From: Hybos culiciformis
Lineage: Eukaryota > Arthropoda > Insecta > Diptera > Hybotidae
NCBI GenBank assembly: GCA_964007475.1
Contig: OZ023274.1
Span: 23,890,043-23,954,042 of the forward strand
DNA length: 64,000 nt
Reading direction: 5' to 3'
Position 1 is the first letter of the stretch; each line of letters begins with the position of its first letter. Under the pieces are notes generated by a model. It did not search any database and had not been told where the DNA came from. It worked only from the letters and a program-made list of their open reading frames with translations. This document shows, one piece after another, positions 33,771 through 46,354 of the stretch. Made by a program: the position numbers and the translations under genes.

Positions 33771-34689
33771 CACTGAAAAACAGATTGCTGCAGATATATT
33801 TTTTGTAAATTTATTGCTATGCATGGTAAAAAAAAAAGGTCTTTTTTACTATTTAAGGTGTAGCCGGCGGGTACGTGGGAATTTTTTAAAATTATTAAAA
33901 TTAAAGTTAATTTAAAATAGTGTAAAAAGCAAACGAAAAAAAATGCACATTTGACAATATAGTTGTTAATTATTACTTCAATTTGTACAAAATTGTGCAA
34001 TTATTTATTAAGATTTACTAAAAATAGATTAGAACAGGAAAATGAAATGTGTGAAATGTGTTTTACGCTTTTTCAGTTTTAAATTAGATAAAAAAATTAG
34101 TAAAATATATTAATAATGTTGTAATTATTTCCCTTATTTTGGTAAAATAATTTTTAATCTAAATGAAAATTATTAATTACTAAAAAAAGAAAAAAACGTT
34201 ATAATTATAAATTAAAAACAACACAAAAATGTGTAAAACGAGTTTACACTTCTTTCGGTGTAGAAAAAAGAGTAAAAAACGCAAAATTTTTTTTACCGTG
34301 TGTATATAGATAAAATATAACTAGTGAATGACGTTAATTAAAATAGTTAATAGTTTTACTTCTTAATATATTTGTTCATATGATTATAGCAATATTTGTC
34401 ATAAAAATTTCGAAAATTCATATTGTATAAACAATTTTTTTTTTGTTATTTATTTTCGCTAGAAAAAACAATAAAAATTATTATTTTTGTGTACTAAATT
34501 TTGCTACAACTCATTTGCTGTATATTTTGGAGTGTTAATATGTATTTAATAATAAATGCAATATTTACAACACATACTACCCGCAAATATTACAGTTTTA
34601 GTTATAACTTTATAGCTGGTTTTCCAAACAGTTTTTTAAGCAAAACATATAAAGAAAATATAGTTCCGCAGCTATCTGTTTTTTCAGTG
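33771..34689 (+). mobile_element. CACTGAAAAA-family MITE, copy b, with a nested MITE
   Basis: The left end CACTGAAAAACAGATTGCTG and the right end CAGCTATCTGTTTTTTCAGTG are inverted and flanked by TA on both sides (33769-33770, 34690-34691). Removing the nested element at 33822-34300 leaves about 440 bp, close to the 383 bp of copy a. The right half carries the family body (TTCATATGATTATAGCAATA, TTAATATGTATTTAATAATA). Confidence 0.85.
33822..34300. mobile_element. Nested MITE, CA(C/T)GGTAAAAAAAA ends
   Basis: The left end CATGGTAAAAAAAA and the right end TTTTTTTTACCGTG are inverted. An inner pair, TCTTTTTTACT and AGTAAAAAACGC, continues the inverted repeat, and GGTGTA occurs on both sides (about 33857 and 34258). 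It interrupts the 33771-34689 element. Target duplication unclear. Confidence 0.7.
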
Positions 34690-34834
34690 TAGAGTTGTGT
34701 TTCTGTGAAAATGCATATTGAAACTCCAAAAATATCCCATTTGAGACATTAATATAGTCAAATAGAACTTAATAATAAATTTAGCAAGCATTGGCAACTC
34801 ACTAGTACTTTATCATTTTAATATAGTATATAAA

Positions 34835-35010
34835 ATAATTTTTTTTCATATTCATTCTTCGCTAGAAAAAACAGTTAAAACTATAATTTTTGTGTAGCAA
34901 TTTTTGCAACAATTCAATTCAGTTCCAATTTATTTACATTTTTGACAAAATTTTATATTGAATAATAATAATAGGAAGATTTTTAGCACATACTGCCACA
35001 AAAAAAGTTA
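34835..35010 (+). mobile_element. CACTGAAAAA-family MITE, degenerate fragment (copy f)
   Basis: Contains TTCGCTAGAAAAAACAGTTAA, ATTTTTGTGTAGCAATTTTT and GATTTTTAGCACATACTGCC, which parallel the middle of copy b. No termini remain. Confidence 0.5.
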
Positions 35011-35439
35011 AATGAGAAAAAATTCTTACCAAAAATAGAATAAAAACGATTCAAGATGGTAGAAATATCGATATTTTACATTTAGAAGAAATTGAGCCAA
35101 ATTTCTTAATATCAAAAATTATAAACATATAAGCAAGGAACAGGCATTTTACCGCATCATTATTTTTCATGTATTCTAATTTTTAACTTATAATAATGCA
35201 GTCTATCGGCGAGAATCATTATGCAAAAAGAATTCATAAAATATAAATTCTATTTGTTTTTAAGGACATCAAAAATTAAATCTATAATGTTCTGTTTTAT
35301 AAAGACTGGTTATGTTCAATTATAATCACTTAACGTTTTAAAGATAATATGATACGTAGTCAAAGGAGACTGCTTTGAATTCAATTGAATTCTTAATTTT
35401 CCTTAATTTAACCACTACCTTGAAACTATTTCAAAACAA

Positions 35440-35770
35440 TACGATCAAAGAACAACAATTAAGAATCAGCGGTTAATGATTAAAACCCAAAGAATCAATT
35501 AATAATGAATAATTAAAAATCGAAAATGGAGATTAAAGGAGTGGGAATCAATGCTAAAGAATTAAAGATTCAGAATCAAAAATCTAGAATCAAGGACGAG
35601 AATAAAAGATTAACGATCATCGATGATTGATGATTGATGAGTAACTTGAACATGAAAAACAAAATCAAGAATTTAGAATTAAAATGAAGATCAAGGATCA
35701 AAAAAGACCGATAAAGATTCAAAGATGGGGAACGATCAAAGAGCAAGAATAGAAAATGACGTTGCAGCAA
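35440..35770 (+). repeat. Purine-rich degenerate short-word repeat
   Basis: Variants of AAAGAATCAA, GATTAAAGA and GATCAAAGA recur many times for about 330 bp, with clear purine excess on the plus strand. It looks like a decayed minisatellite. The minus frame 35576-35836 is its shadow. Confidence 0.6.
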
Positions 35771-36563
35771 GAAGAATAATACTAATTTTTTTCGACAATT
35801 TTGCGACTTAAAATAATATTTTACACAATGTCTCATTTTGGCATATCTGCAGCAATTTTTATAACTTCATAAGTCATCGGTATATGCAAGTTTTTTTTTT
35901 TTTTTGAATTTTTGTCCTACTTTTATTTTAATTTAAAAAAAAATTATATATTTTCTTTTTTCATGTTAAACGAATTATAGAAAAAAAAAACTTTTTTTTT
36001 TATCACAACAATCTTACAAAAAATTATTGTTTTATTAATTTTTGATTTGGTCTACGTTTTTCGTTATATGCAAAAAATGGGAAAAAAAGGAAAAGAAACC
36101 AAAAACAAAATAAGAGGGAAAATAAAAATGTTTATTATTTTGGCAACAAAACCTAGATATTTATATAAATTTTTCTTCTTTTGGTTATTAAAAAAAAAAA
36201 TTAAAAATAAACTTATCATTTCCAATTGTAAAATTTTGGCTTCAATTCCAGGTCAATTTAATTTTTTGTAGATCTTAGATTTTCATATTTTTAATTTTTT
36301 TTCTTCTAACTATTCTATTTAACTATTTTTCTTCTTGAAGAGAAAAATGACTGAAAGGCGGATGTATTCTGGAAATCATGATGTTTCCGAATTATATAGT
36401 TTCTATCTATATTTTCCAATGCCAAATGTATTTTATTTCTATACTTAAAGGTTGTTGTAATTCATTTTGATGTAATAATGTGTTTAAAAGTCAAAATTAA
36501 TATTTATTTTTAAATTTCTTTTTAATTTTATTTGAAATTAGATTTTTGTACATATTTTGTGTA
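35771..36563. other. AT-rich spacer
   Basis: No gene recognised. Frame 36047-36271 is Lys-rich noise. Confidence 0.45.
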
Positions 36564-36905
36564 CACTGAAAAAAAAAATCAGTGAAGAATTAGCTATAAA
36601 ATATAACAGTAATATAAAATATATTATAATTCGTTCAAAAATGTATCGAACTAAATTGTAGACTAATTTGCTAAACTAAAATTATAATTTCGAAAATTAT
36701 ATTCTCGATAGAGGAAAATACATTTAAAAAAAATAATTAAATGTTATATATACATTTTTTCAAAATTATGATTAAAAATAGATCAAATTTATCATACCAA
36801 AAAAAAATTTTCTTGACTTTCAAGGTATAGATGTTGAAAAATCAAGTAACAGAAGCAAGAAAAATTTTTATTTAATTTTTACTTGTTTGATATTTGTAAT
36901 GCTCT
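36564..36905. other. Possible MITE left end and AT-rich DNA
   Basis: TA-CACTGAAAAAAAAAATCAG at 36562 looks like a CACTG terminus and resembles that at 9318. No matching right end was found. The rest is plain AT-rich sequence. Confidence 0.3.
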
Positions 36906-36972
36906 TTTCGAAATTCGAACCTTGGTCGTTGGCATTCCAAACCACCATTTGTACACCAATAACTACGGCAGC
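36906..36972 (-). pseudogene. tRNA-like module fused to a MITE terminus
   Basis: On the minus strand: GCCGTAGTTATTGGTG (A-box region), GGTTTGGAATGCC, and B box GGTTCGAATTTCG. Its 5' part overlaps ATAACTACGGCAGCTATAT, the subterminal sequence of the CACTGAAAAA MITE family. The A-box region is decayed. Confidence 0.55.
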
Positions 36973-37295
36973 TATATTTCCTATATGTTTTTCCTAAGTG
37001 GATGACGTTGGCAAAATTTGCTATTTGCAAGGAAAAATAGCTAATAGTTTTGCTTTTTAATATATCTTATCATATGATTATAGAAATATTTGTCATAAAA
37101 GTTTCAGAAACTCATATTGAATAAAAAAATTTTATAATTTATTCTTTGCTAGAAAAAAATGATAATTTTCAAGTAGCAAATTTTGCTACATTTCATTTAC
37201 TATATATATTTTTGGATGAATTATTATGTATTTAATAATAAATGCAAATGTTCAGCACAGGCCCGACAGAAAGAAACGCAGTTTTAGTTATAAAT
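36962..37295 (+). mobile_element. CACTGAAAAA-family MITE, copy c, left terminus replaced
   Basis: Starts at ACTACGGCAGCTATATTTCC and continues with ATAGCTAATAGTTTTGC, CATATGATTATAGAAATAT, GAATTATTATGTATTTAATA and GCAGTTTTAGTTATAA, in the same order as copies b and d. The CACTG end is missing and a tRNA-like module lies there instead. The right end is lost. Confidence 0.7.
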
Positions 37296-38927
37296 TGTTT
37301 GCCATATTTTTGTTTGGCATTGTTCGAAAGATTTATTCAACCCATATGTATTAAACCTACTGAAGCAATACCAATATAATTTACAGTATCAGTGGTCTCT
37401 CGAAACCGAGAAAAATTTTCTTTTGATTTTTAAATTCGTATTTAAATCTTTTTCCTTTAATTTCATGCAAAGAACGCTCGAATGAACTGCTAACCACGAT
37501 TATAGATTTGTTTGTATATTTATTATAAAACGCAACCTGGAATAATCAAAATAATCAAATTTACAAAAAATTCCGTTTATTTTATAAACAAAATATAAAT
37601 ATGTACCTAAAATCTGCATATAAAACATAAAACTGCAACCTAATAATTTAATAGCTCTCTTTTACTTAAGTACTTCTTATTGCAGATCTTGTGCAGAGTA
37701 AAAATGTTAACCACTTTACATCGATTATCCCGGGAAAAAAAAAAAAAAACAAATAAAAAAAAAACGTGGCGGTAATATTTTAAATTCTTATAATTACAAC
37801 ATTACAAAACATAAAAAAAAGTACGTACATATTTATATTTATGTAGGTATTACATTCTCAGATATTTTTTGCTTTATTCGAATTTATGAAAATTTTTTTC
37901 CTCTCTCTCTCTCTCACTCTGTGTTTCTTTTCCAACTCTTGCCAATTTTGCTGAATTTTCCATAAGCTTATTACTAGAATTTCTTGTGCCAGGGATGAAA
38001 GAATAAAATGGGAAATATAAACATTTAAAAGTATAGTTGAGGAAGTAAAGATATATTTATTTTTTAGAGAGATACTGAGCATAACATATTAAGAATACCT
38101 AATAGCTGAATGCGTAAATTTTGGCAATGAAACAAAAAAAATCAACATAAAATGTAATGTGATAACATAATTTTTCAATGATTTTTATTTTACACAGATT
38201 CAGTAAGTTCTCAACATTTGTGAAATTCAGATGCTAGATAATGTTTGTTCAAAAAAAGCATTTAATTTTTTGTTACTTCAAAACCTAAATCAGATTATTA
38301 TACTGTCGTTAAATTTTAAGTTACGTTAATGTGAATAAAATAGAATGAAATGATGAAAAAAAAGAGTGCAATTTTTTGAATATAAAAGGTTCAATGAAGG
38401 ACATAACTTATATTAAAATAATAGCGAGTCAATTTTCAAAAGCCACCAATCCGATTTCCACTTTAAATTAATGGAATGTTTTTAGCTCGTTGTATACAAA
38501 TATTTATATAAATATTTCTTAATATTCTGTAACATTATCGTTTTACTTTTGTAAGAAATGGATTAAATTTTGACGTACAATATGATTTGTTTGAGAACGT
38601 CACAATATTTTGAGTAATATTTGTTTCAATAATTCATTCAATAGGTAGGTGAAGTTTATTCAAGCACTTCTACTTAAAGTTATTATTTTTTTTTTGGTAG
38701 CAGAGGTTTAATTTCACTATCTATGCGCGAATAGAAAATAACAAGGATATCGTGATATAAAGTCGCATACATGTATCATAATCAGAAGTGTATAATTTCA
38801 TTATTTTTGGTCTTACGTTCAATTGAATATAATCACATGTAGGAATGAACATGCTAGGACACGGTTTTTATCCAAAACTCAAATTGGTATAATTAATGCT
38901 CATGCTAGTACCATATTGAATTAAAAA
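37296..38927. other. AT-rich spacer
   Basis: No gene recognised. A (CT)n run lies at about 37900-37914. Confidence 0.45.
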
Positions 38928-39087
38928 TATGAGCTGTTTTTTTTGAAAGTGGTATTAGTCCACTTTTTAAAAAAAATGAGTAAATGGTAATTTTAGTAAG
39001 ATATAGCCACCTTCTCTCCATATTTACATGAAAAAATGATACATGAAAAAATGGACTTATACCACTTTCAAAAAAACCAGGTCATAT
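38928..39087. mobile_element. Small MITE with AAAGTGGTAT(T/A)AGTCCA ends
   Basis: Inverted ends ATATGAGCTGTTTTTTTTGA and, read inward from the right, ATATGACCTGGTTTTTTTGA. Both continue with AAGTGGTATTAGTCCA or AAGTGGTATAAGTCCA. Total about 160 bp. In the right half, ATGAAAAAATG occurs twice. Confidence 0.75.
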
Positions 39088-39276
39088 GGCAAAATTAAGA
39101 TTTTTTTTTTTGCAAATAAGATTTAGGCTGAAAGGAAAAGTGTAATTTTTATAATAACCTCAATCAAAAACTTTACGAGAAATAAAGTGTATAATAATGG
39201 CATAGAATTCTAAATGAAAAAAAAAACACAAAACTTAATAAAATTGGACAAATAAAGAAATTTTACACAATCCTTG

Positions 39277-39335
39277 TCTCAGATGGGAATCGAACCCAGA
39301 ATGGCACATGCCATACGCTAATGGCTGCCAAACGT
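39277..39335 (-). pseudogene. tRNA-like sequence with B box
   Basis: On the minus strand: GGCAGCCATTAGCGTATGG, then GGGTTCGATTCCCATC. The T-arm is recognisable but the A-box region is poor. A decayed pseudo-tRNA or SINE head. Confidence 0.45.
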
Positions 39336-40495
39336 AAAACATTACTATTTATCATTCAATAAATTATGAAGTTTATGAACTTGATTATAAAATAAAGAAA
39401 TATTTTATTTTTGTGATACTCAAAAGTCTGTCAGTTACCGGATTCCTTTACTCATTAATTTCATGAATTTCAGTAGTCTTTAAATAATTTCAACACTATT
39501 GAAACCAATAGGAAAACAATTTTACAAATTTCAATAATTTCAAAGTATTATAATTTCTTAAAAATAAAAGTAAAATTTTATATAGGTACCTAAGTTTCCT
39601 AGATTGAATATTTATATATTTCAGGTTTCACAAAAAAAAAGTTTCTACCTCGTTCCCTTTATTATATTAAAAGTGAAGCTATACCTATATTTCTTTTCTT
39701 TTTTTTTCACTTTCAACACTATATACACAACACTATATACACAACATTATACCGAAAAAGAAAAGAAATATGTTTTATTTTATGTTAAAAATAAATAAAT
39801 TAAGTAGGTAGTAGTAAGTAATTTAAGTGTTTTTATGTATAAGCAAAAAAACAATAAAAATTTAATAATCTTTAAAAATCAATTATTATTATTTTTTATT
39901 AAAATGAAAGCGCGGAAAAATTACTAATAAAAAGCTTTCATCCTTTTGTTTTTTACCGGTATGTTAATATCTATATATTAATATATAAATATATGATAAA
40001 TATACATTTATGTTTATATTAATGTTATTATATATGGAAAAACATAAATATATTTATATATATTAATATTATTATACACTAATACGTGTATTTTAAAAGA
40101 CGACAGTAAGTAGGTGTAGGTTATTATGAGGTACTTACTTTACTTTTCAATGGTTACATAATATTTTTTTGCTTTCATACTTTTATATTCTCAAAGATGA
40201 ACATCTTTTTTTTTTTTTTTTCCTCCCCCCAGAATATTATAAATTTATATTAAAATAAAACATTGAACATTAAATCATGAAATTTACACTAAAAAAAAAA
40301 GAAGATAAGTCGGAAAAAAGAAAAATAAAAATTAAAAAGTGTAAACATAATTTTATTAATTTTAAAAGTAGAATTTTTTTTTTTTTTGGGAAAATGAAGC
40401 AATTAAAAAGAAGAATATTTCCACCCCCCAACTAAATAAAATTAGGTCCTTCCATTAATTACACTTATTTATTGAGAATAAAAATTCAACCTGAG
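39336..40495. other. AT-rich spacer with a 14-bp duplication
   Basis: AACACTATATACAC occurs twice in a row at 39715-39742. No gene recognised. Confidence 0.5.
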
Positions 40496-41199
40496 CAGTG
40501 GCGCTTTATGACATTATGGTGCCCTAGGCAATCAACATTTTTTTTAATTCAAATTTACATAAACTTTTAAACAACTTTAAAATAATATAGAATGCTTTCT
40601 TTAACTCACATACTTTTTTATTGACTTATGTAGCCAAATTATATAAAATTAAAAGAAAAAAAAAATTAAAATGAAATAATTAAATAATTAAAAATTAATA
40701 ACAATTAATAACAAAAATTAATAACCAAATTCAATTATACACTTATAAAATAGTTCACAGCGGTACTTTTCTAACTTTCAGCTCTGCAAATTCATCAATG
40801 ACATTATCCTAATTAATTTTTTTGTGCGCTGACTTTCAATGCATAGAAGTTTGAAAGTTTTTCTTGGCCCATCGAATTTATCTGGTACTTTTTTATCCTT
40901 TTCAGAACCGAAAATAATCTTGCTGCCGTAAACAAAAACGAAATACGAAATTTACATTGCCAATTGACTTTGTAAGAGATAAACTTAAATAAACAGAGAT
41001 TATTACAATATTAATTAAAATTCTACTACAATTTAAATACTATACAAAATAAAATTTTCACAATCTAAGATTTTACTATTTTAGACGAGTAGCGGGCAAC
41101 TGAATTTAATATATTATGTGTAAAAAAATATTGTTGGTGCCCCCGAAATTATGGTGCCCTAGGCAATTGTCTAATTTGCCTACGGTGTAATCCGCCGCT
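40496..41199 (-). mobile_element. Deleted hAT element retaining transposase C-terminus
   Basis: The left end CAGTGGCGCTTTATGACATT is followed by GGTGCCCTAGGCAAT. The right end, read inward, is AAGCGGCGGATTACACC, later ATTGCCTAGGGCACCA and GGGGGCACC. These are typical of the DUF4371/ZMYM-like hAT group. The interior carries a transposase C-terminus (minus strand). The outermost right base differs from CAG and no 8-bp duplication is visible, so one end may be damaged. Confidence 0.8.
40755..40987 (-). pseudogene. hAT transposase C-terminal dimerisation region, frameshifted
   Basis: The minus strand reads FRISFLFTAARLFSVLKRIK, then KYQINSMGQEKLSN and ALKVSAQKN, and, after stops and a frameshift, VIDEFAELKVRKVPL with a stop. 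This follows the family order 'PVTxASxERSFSKLKRIKxYLRSTMGQERLxxLALLSIE...IIDEFAxxKxRK'. The LRST block and the IE pair are altered. No catalytic half is present. It sits correctly inside the TIRs at 40496-41199, close to the left (3') end. Confidence 0.8.
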
Positions 41200-43910
41200 T
41201 ATAATAATAACATACTTTACTTTAGATATATTGTTCTAAATTGATTTAATAGACTAAATTGGTACATTTAACTATTGGTTACTGTGCTTTATGGTGTATT
41301 GTAACCAATTGTTATACTATACTTTTGGGGAATTTAATATTGGTGTAAATTGATCAAAACATGATTATAAATAATTTTTGATTTTAGCAGTTTCGGATGG
41401 ATTATACAAAAATCTTTGATAATCTGTGATCGAGTAACAAAATTTTTTAACTTAAAGTTATCTTCAGTATAAATTATTATTGCTTAACTCATTGAGATTT
41501 TACAGCAATGTGATATTGATGGTTTTGACGGCTTACTCCTCAATGATTTCTTTCAGAGTTAATTAAACTTTTCTACGCTTTGCGATCTATAAATGTATAA
41601 AAACATTATCCACGATGATAATAAAAACATTTCTTGAAGGTTTTCATCATTACTAGTTATAATATAAATTTTTTTCCCTTGGTATATAACTAGCACTTTT
41701 GAGGTGTCAATATTAAAAATATTTTAATGTTACCTTTTAGAGCTACAAATCTTATAATAAATATTTGGTAAAATATAAAGAATAAAAATAAATAATTTAC
41801 ATAACAAAATATTTAAATTGATTTTTTTTTTGCGTATTTAAAATGCTTTTGACCGGCGGCGACTGTAAAATATATTTATTTAAAAACACTTATATTTCAT
41901 AAAATGAATAAAGAATTACTTCACAAATTTGTACTTATAAGGTTTATATGGTTACGGTTATTACCTCAATCTTCAGATGAGAAAGTCCCATCTCTTTGTA
42001 GAAAATTTTACATTTTCTTATTTTTGAAATACAGAAATATATTTTTTTAAATTATAGCAAAAATTGCACAAAAGCATAAGCAAAGGTAAGTTTTAAAAAC
42101 AGACATCATAACAAATTTGAAATACATGATCGGAATTACACTCAAACTTGCTTAATTTACACTCAAACTTGCTTAATTTGTACACATAGCGTATGCACAG
42201 AAAATTTTTACTCCAAACAAAGTATTATACAGCAAATTTTATTTGAGTCGGTTTATGCCAACAAATCAAGATGTTAATTAAATCGATCCTTGGGCTCAAT
42301 AATAATTTTCAAAAACAAAATTATATAGTTCAATTATGTCTATATCAAAGAAAAAATAAAATAAATAAATTACGTCGATCGTTATTTAAGTTCTTTTAAA
42401 TTTTAGTTACATAACGAAAATTTTATTATTGAGGAAAATTAATTTAATTTTTTTTTTTTATAAATAATAAATAAATACATCAGACACGAATAATAAAATT
42501 AAAAACGATAAAAAAACAAAAGCTTTTACGTCAAAAATAGAGATAATGGTAATAATTATGTTAGACAGATTAACTAAAATTACTATATACCTAACTATTT
42601 TTTCTTTTTTGTTTTTATTTGTTAACACTTATCAGTATTAATTGTTAATTATCACGCAATTATTTAATAAATTCTACAAAAAAAAAACATTAAACATCCT
42701 AGACCTGAATATAATGTTTCATGTTTTTTTTTTTTTTTTAATATATGTTACGCTTAGTTTATTGGATTCATTCATGAAAAATGTATTTTTTGTTTTATTT
42801 ATAGTTTAGTTTTTACTGATTATATTAATAATAATAGTTTAGGGAAAAACTCTTCAATTCTAATTAAAAAGAGGTGTATTTAAAAATAAACACACTATTT
42901 TATTGATTTTTATTTTATTTATTTTTGAAAGCTATTTTTAATACCGGTAAAATTGTTAAGATAATATTGCTTTTACTTTTACGAAGAAGAGTTAAGATTC
43001 TTTGAGCTTAACTTTTCTATATATATAAAAATTCTTTTGTATTTCTATGTTATATGTTTTTTGTTTTGGAAAATTATTTACAATCCTCATTTTTATGAAA
43101 TAAATAATATCTAATATAGCACAGTTGCTTTAAGAGTGAATTCTTTATCTTTCAAATTTGCGGACAGTTTCCATTTAGGATGGACCTTAATCCGTTTAGA
43201 GAATGACATAATCCGTTTAAAAATGACATAATAAGAACTAGAGGAAAATATATTAAAATTGTATCCCACAAAACATGTTTCAAACGTATCTGAATAAAAA
43301 ACTGTTTCGTATTTGTAGAGTAATTGTTTCTTCTAGTATTGGATAGTAACTGATTTACATAGCTTTAATTCTAATACCAAACTACATATATCATTTCTAT
43401 GCACGAACATTGATGTGAAAGAAAATAAAATTTTTATTAAATTTTTGAAAAAATTCATTTACATAAAATTATTTTTTTAATCAATAAAAGCCTTATTTTA
43501 TCCTTTTGTTCATTCCTTTATTTTCTGACATTTATTTTAATATAAATAAAATTAAAGTTATAATTAAAATTTTCGTACTAAGAAAGACTTGACCTATATA
43601 TGATATCGTAAGTCGGGTCAACTGGCACGAAAAAGCTTTAGTTCTTGAAAATATTTTCTAAACCAATTGGTATTTGTATTAGCCTCAGCAGAAATTAAAC
43701 TCATTTCCATAAAAAAAAACAAAAAACAAGTACAGAACACCAAAAATTTTAAATCTTCCACAAAATACAAAGAATGGGATGGTAGGTAAATTTTTCCTGA
43801 ATCATGTATAATATAAATTACAAGAACGTACATATTTCAATTAATTATCATTCGAATCAAACCAATATTAAATATTAAATATTACATTTGAAGTTGATGT
43901 CTATTTTTAT
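41200..43910. other. AT-rich spacer with two small duplications
   Basis: A 21-bp unit containing ACACTCAAACTTGCTTAATT is duplicated at 42137-42178, and TAATCCGTTTA plus AATGACA at 43188-43229. GACCGGCGGCGACTG near 41852 is a small G/C island. Frame 43618-43833 (minus) shows no recognised domain. Confidence 0.5.
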
Positions 43911-43918
43911 ATTGATTC

Positions 43919-44534
43919 CATAGGATCTATAATAGAAATGGATGACTACTTCGTGCGCCGTTTCGAAAATTAAAAAAAAAAACAAAAAATTAAAAAATAG
44001 TATTGAAAAGGGAAAAACGTAAACCGCTTTGACAAGCCGGTCACGATGCGCCTATTATAATCACTTTATGATTTCTGTGGCTACTTACCAAAACTATTAT
44101 GCTCTCTTTACATAGGGAAAAATAATTTTTTGTAATTGTTTTATTCATAGCTTATTTCCATCAAACTTGCCAAACAAATGAATATTTTTCAAATTTTCCA
44201 TTATTTGACTTCCATCCTTTGATAATACATACCTTCATTTTTAGATTTTTCTTTGCTAAATTTCACTAAATTTTATTTTTTTTTTCTTCAAATTTAAAAA
44301 TTTTGAAAATTGTGATGACAAAATAATAATAAAAAAAAATTTCGGTTAGTTGATGTCGAGCCGGAAATAAGTGAATTAAAATCCAGTTGAGCTTATTTAA
44401 TAAAGTTACTTGCTTTTTTTCCTTTTCAATAAGAAAATGCGTCGTTGTTTACAAATTTTCAATTTTTGCCAACAACAACAATTTTCATACAAATTTTTGA
44501 CAAGTAGTCATCCATTTTTATTATAGATCCTGTG
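43919..44534. mobile_element. Non-autonomous hAT-like element with perfect 8-bp duplication
   Basis: The left end CATAGGATCTATAATAGAAA and the right end, read inward, CACAGGATCTATAATAAAAA continue as TGGATGACTACTT, giving 33-bp TIRs with two differences. ATTGATTC flanks both sides (43911-43918 and 44535-44542). The interior is AT-rich with a G/C patch (GACAAGCCGGTCACGATGCG near 44031). No transposase. Confidence 0.9.
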
Positions 44535-44542
44535 ATTGATTC

Positions 44543-46354
44543 CAAAACGAAAATAATATCTTTTCTAATTCAGAGTCGAAAACATCATTAAAAATCCTCT
44601 TAATTTATCAAAGATCAATTTATTTTTCAAAATTTTTTAAAGTTTTTCACTTAGGTAATACTTAAAAATTCGTTTAAATTTTTTCAAGCAATAGGTACTT
44701 TCTTCAAATTTATAACTTAAAAATTTTTTTCAATAAAATTTGATAATTACACAGAAAAAAAAATATGTTCCTTAGGATTCTATTTCTTGTTTTATCAAAG
44801 ACTTTTTTTCTAAAGATGTTTTTCTTTAATATAGGTATATATATAAATATATTCATCAAGAAAGTTTTTTTTATTAAAATATTTTTTATAATAACTAAAA
44901 CCATTACGAACTGAAAATTTTATTCACCACCACAAGTATACTTTTCAAAAATCATTTTTAAATTTTTATAAAGTTGGTCGAAAAATCGTTTTATTATTTT
45001 TTAATTCACATTTGATTATATTGACTACTTTAAAAAAAAAGTTCGATATAGTTTAGAAAAATACTTTAATCTACCTAACGACGGAATATTCCAACGTCAT
45101 TTTTAAGTCCTAATTTATTTTTATATAAATAGTCAAAGGTTAATATTTATATTTTAGCTTGCAATGCCGTCCAATACTAAGATGCCCAAATTTTGCTTTC
45201 AAATAATATTAAACGCAACATTATAAAAATATATTACCAAAGAATATGTATATCATGGACGATTCAGTCGCGTACAAAAAATCTTAAATCACAACCCATA
45301 AATAACCCCATGAGCTTATATTTATTTTTTTGAGAATTTCGCTCTCACAAAAGCTTTTAAACCTTTAATAATTATATAGATCTGTTGTTAGTAATTAAAA
45401 AACAAAGTATGTGTCTATATAACGAAGTTTAAAAACAAGCTTTGTCTCCCTTAATCAGTTCCATCAAAACAGCAACTGCCTTAATTTCATCTTTAATTTA
45501 TTTATTTTTTTTATTAAATTAATATCAAATTTTTTTTTTTTTATTATTATTATAATTTGTTATTTTTATAATAAAAATAAAAGTTAAATAGCTGAAGAAA
45601 AAAATAAAAATAAAAAATTATATATTATATACTTTTTTCTTCAATCCTTTTTGATGGAAATTTATTTATTTATGTTTTTATTGTTAAATACTACTTTATC
45701 TTTTAGTCACGTCCCCTTTATGGAAAATTCATCAATTGTATTTATTTATTAGCGCAGTTTGTTTGATTTTAGATCTTTTTTATATTTTTTATATATAAAT
45801 ATGTATACATGCTTTTTTTTTTATTTTTAAATGTTGAAAACGTGACTAATAGCCTTAAAATAATTTAATTTTTTTTTCTGTATTACAGCCGATTTTTATG
45901 AAGTTGTGTGTTTTTTTTTTTTTATATTTTTGCTGTTAAATTGAAAATATTATATTTATTTTTATTACAAAATAAAAGTTTATATTACTTTTCGTATTAT
46001 TTTTTTTATTTTATTTATTTTAATTTTTTTTTTTTTTTATTCATCAACAGATGATTTTTAAGAAGAAGTAAAATTCACAACAGTTGAGTTTGGTCAAGTT
46101 TTGTGAAAATATTAAATTCTGCGAAGATGGATGCGAAGTCAAATTAGGCACTCAAAAGTAGCTGTAAAAATTTAAATTATGAAATTATTCAATCAAAATA
46201 ATTTTCTTGTAAATTTTAGGTCGTCAGCGAAAGCTATAGAAAGAACTGAAGATTCAGTTTCGATTATATATTTCAGCCGTTAGCAAAAAGCTGTCTTCGC
46301 ACGATCTAAAGTTTGAGTAAATGCTGTCGAAGCGTATAACAAATATTTAAAACT
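44543..46354. other. AT-rich spacer
   Basis: TA-CACAGAAAAAAAAATATG near 44750 looks like a solitary MITE left end. No gene recognised. Confidence 0.45.

Noticed and set aside
41852..41866. G/C island GACCGGCGGCGACTG as a hAT terminus
   Set aside because: No inverted partner or duplication found nearby.
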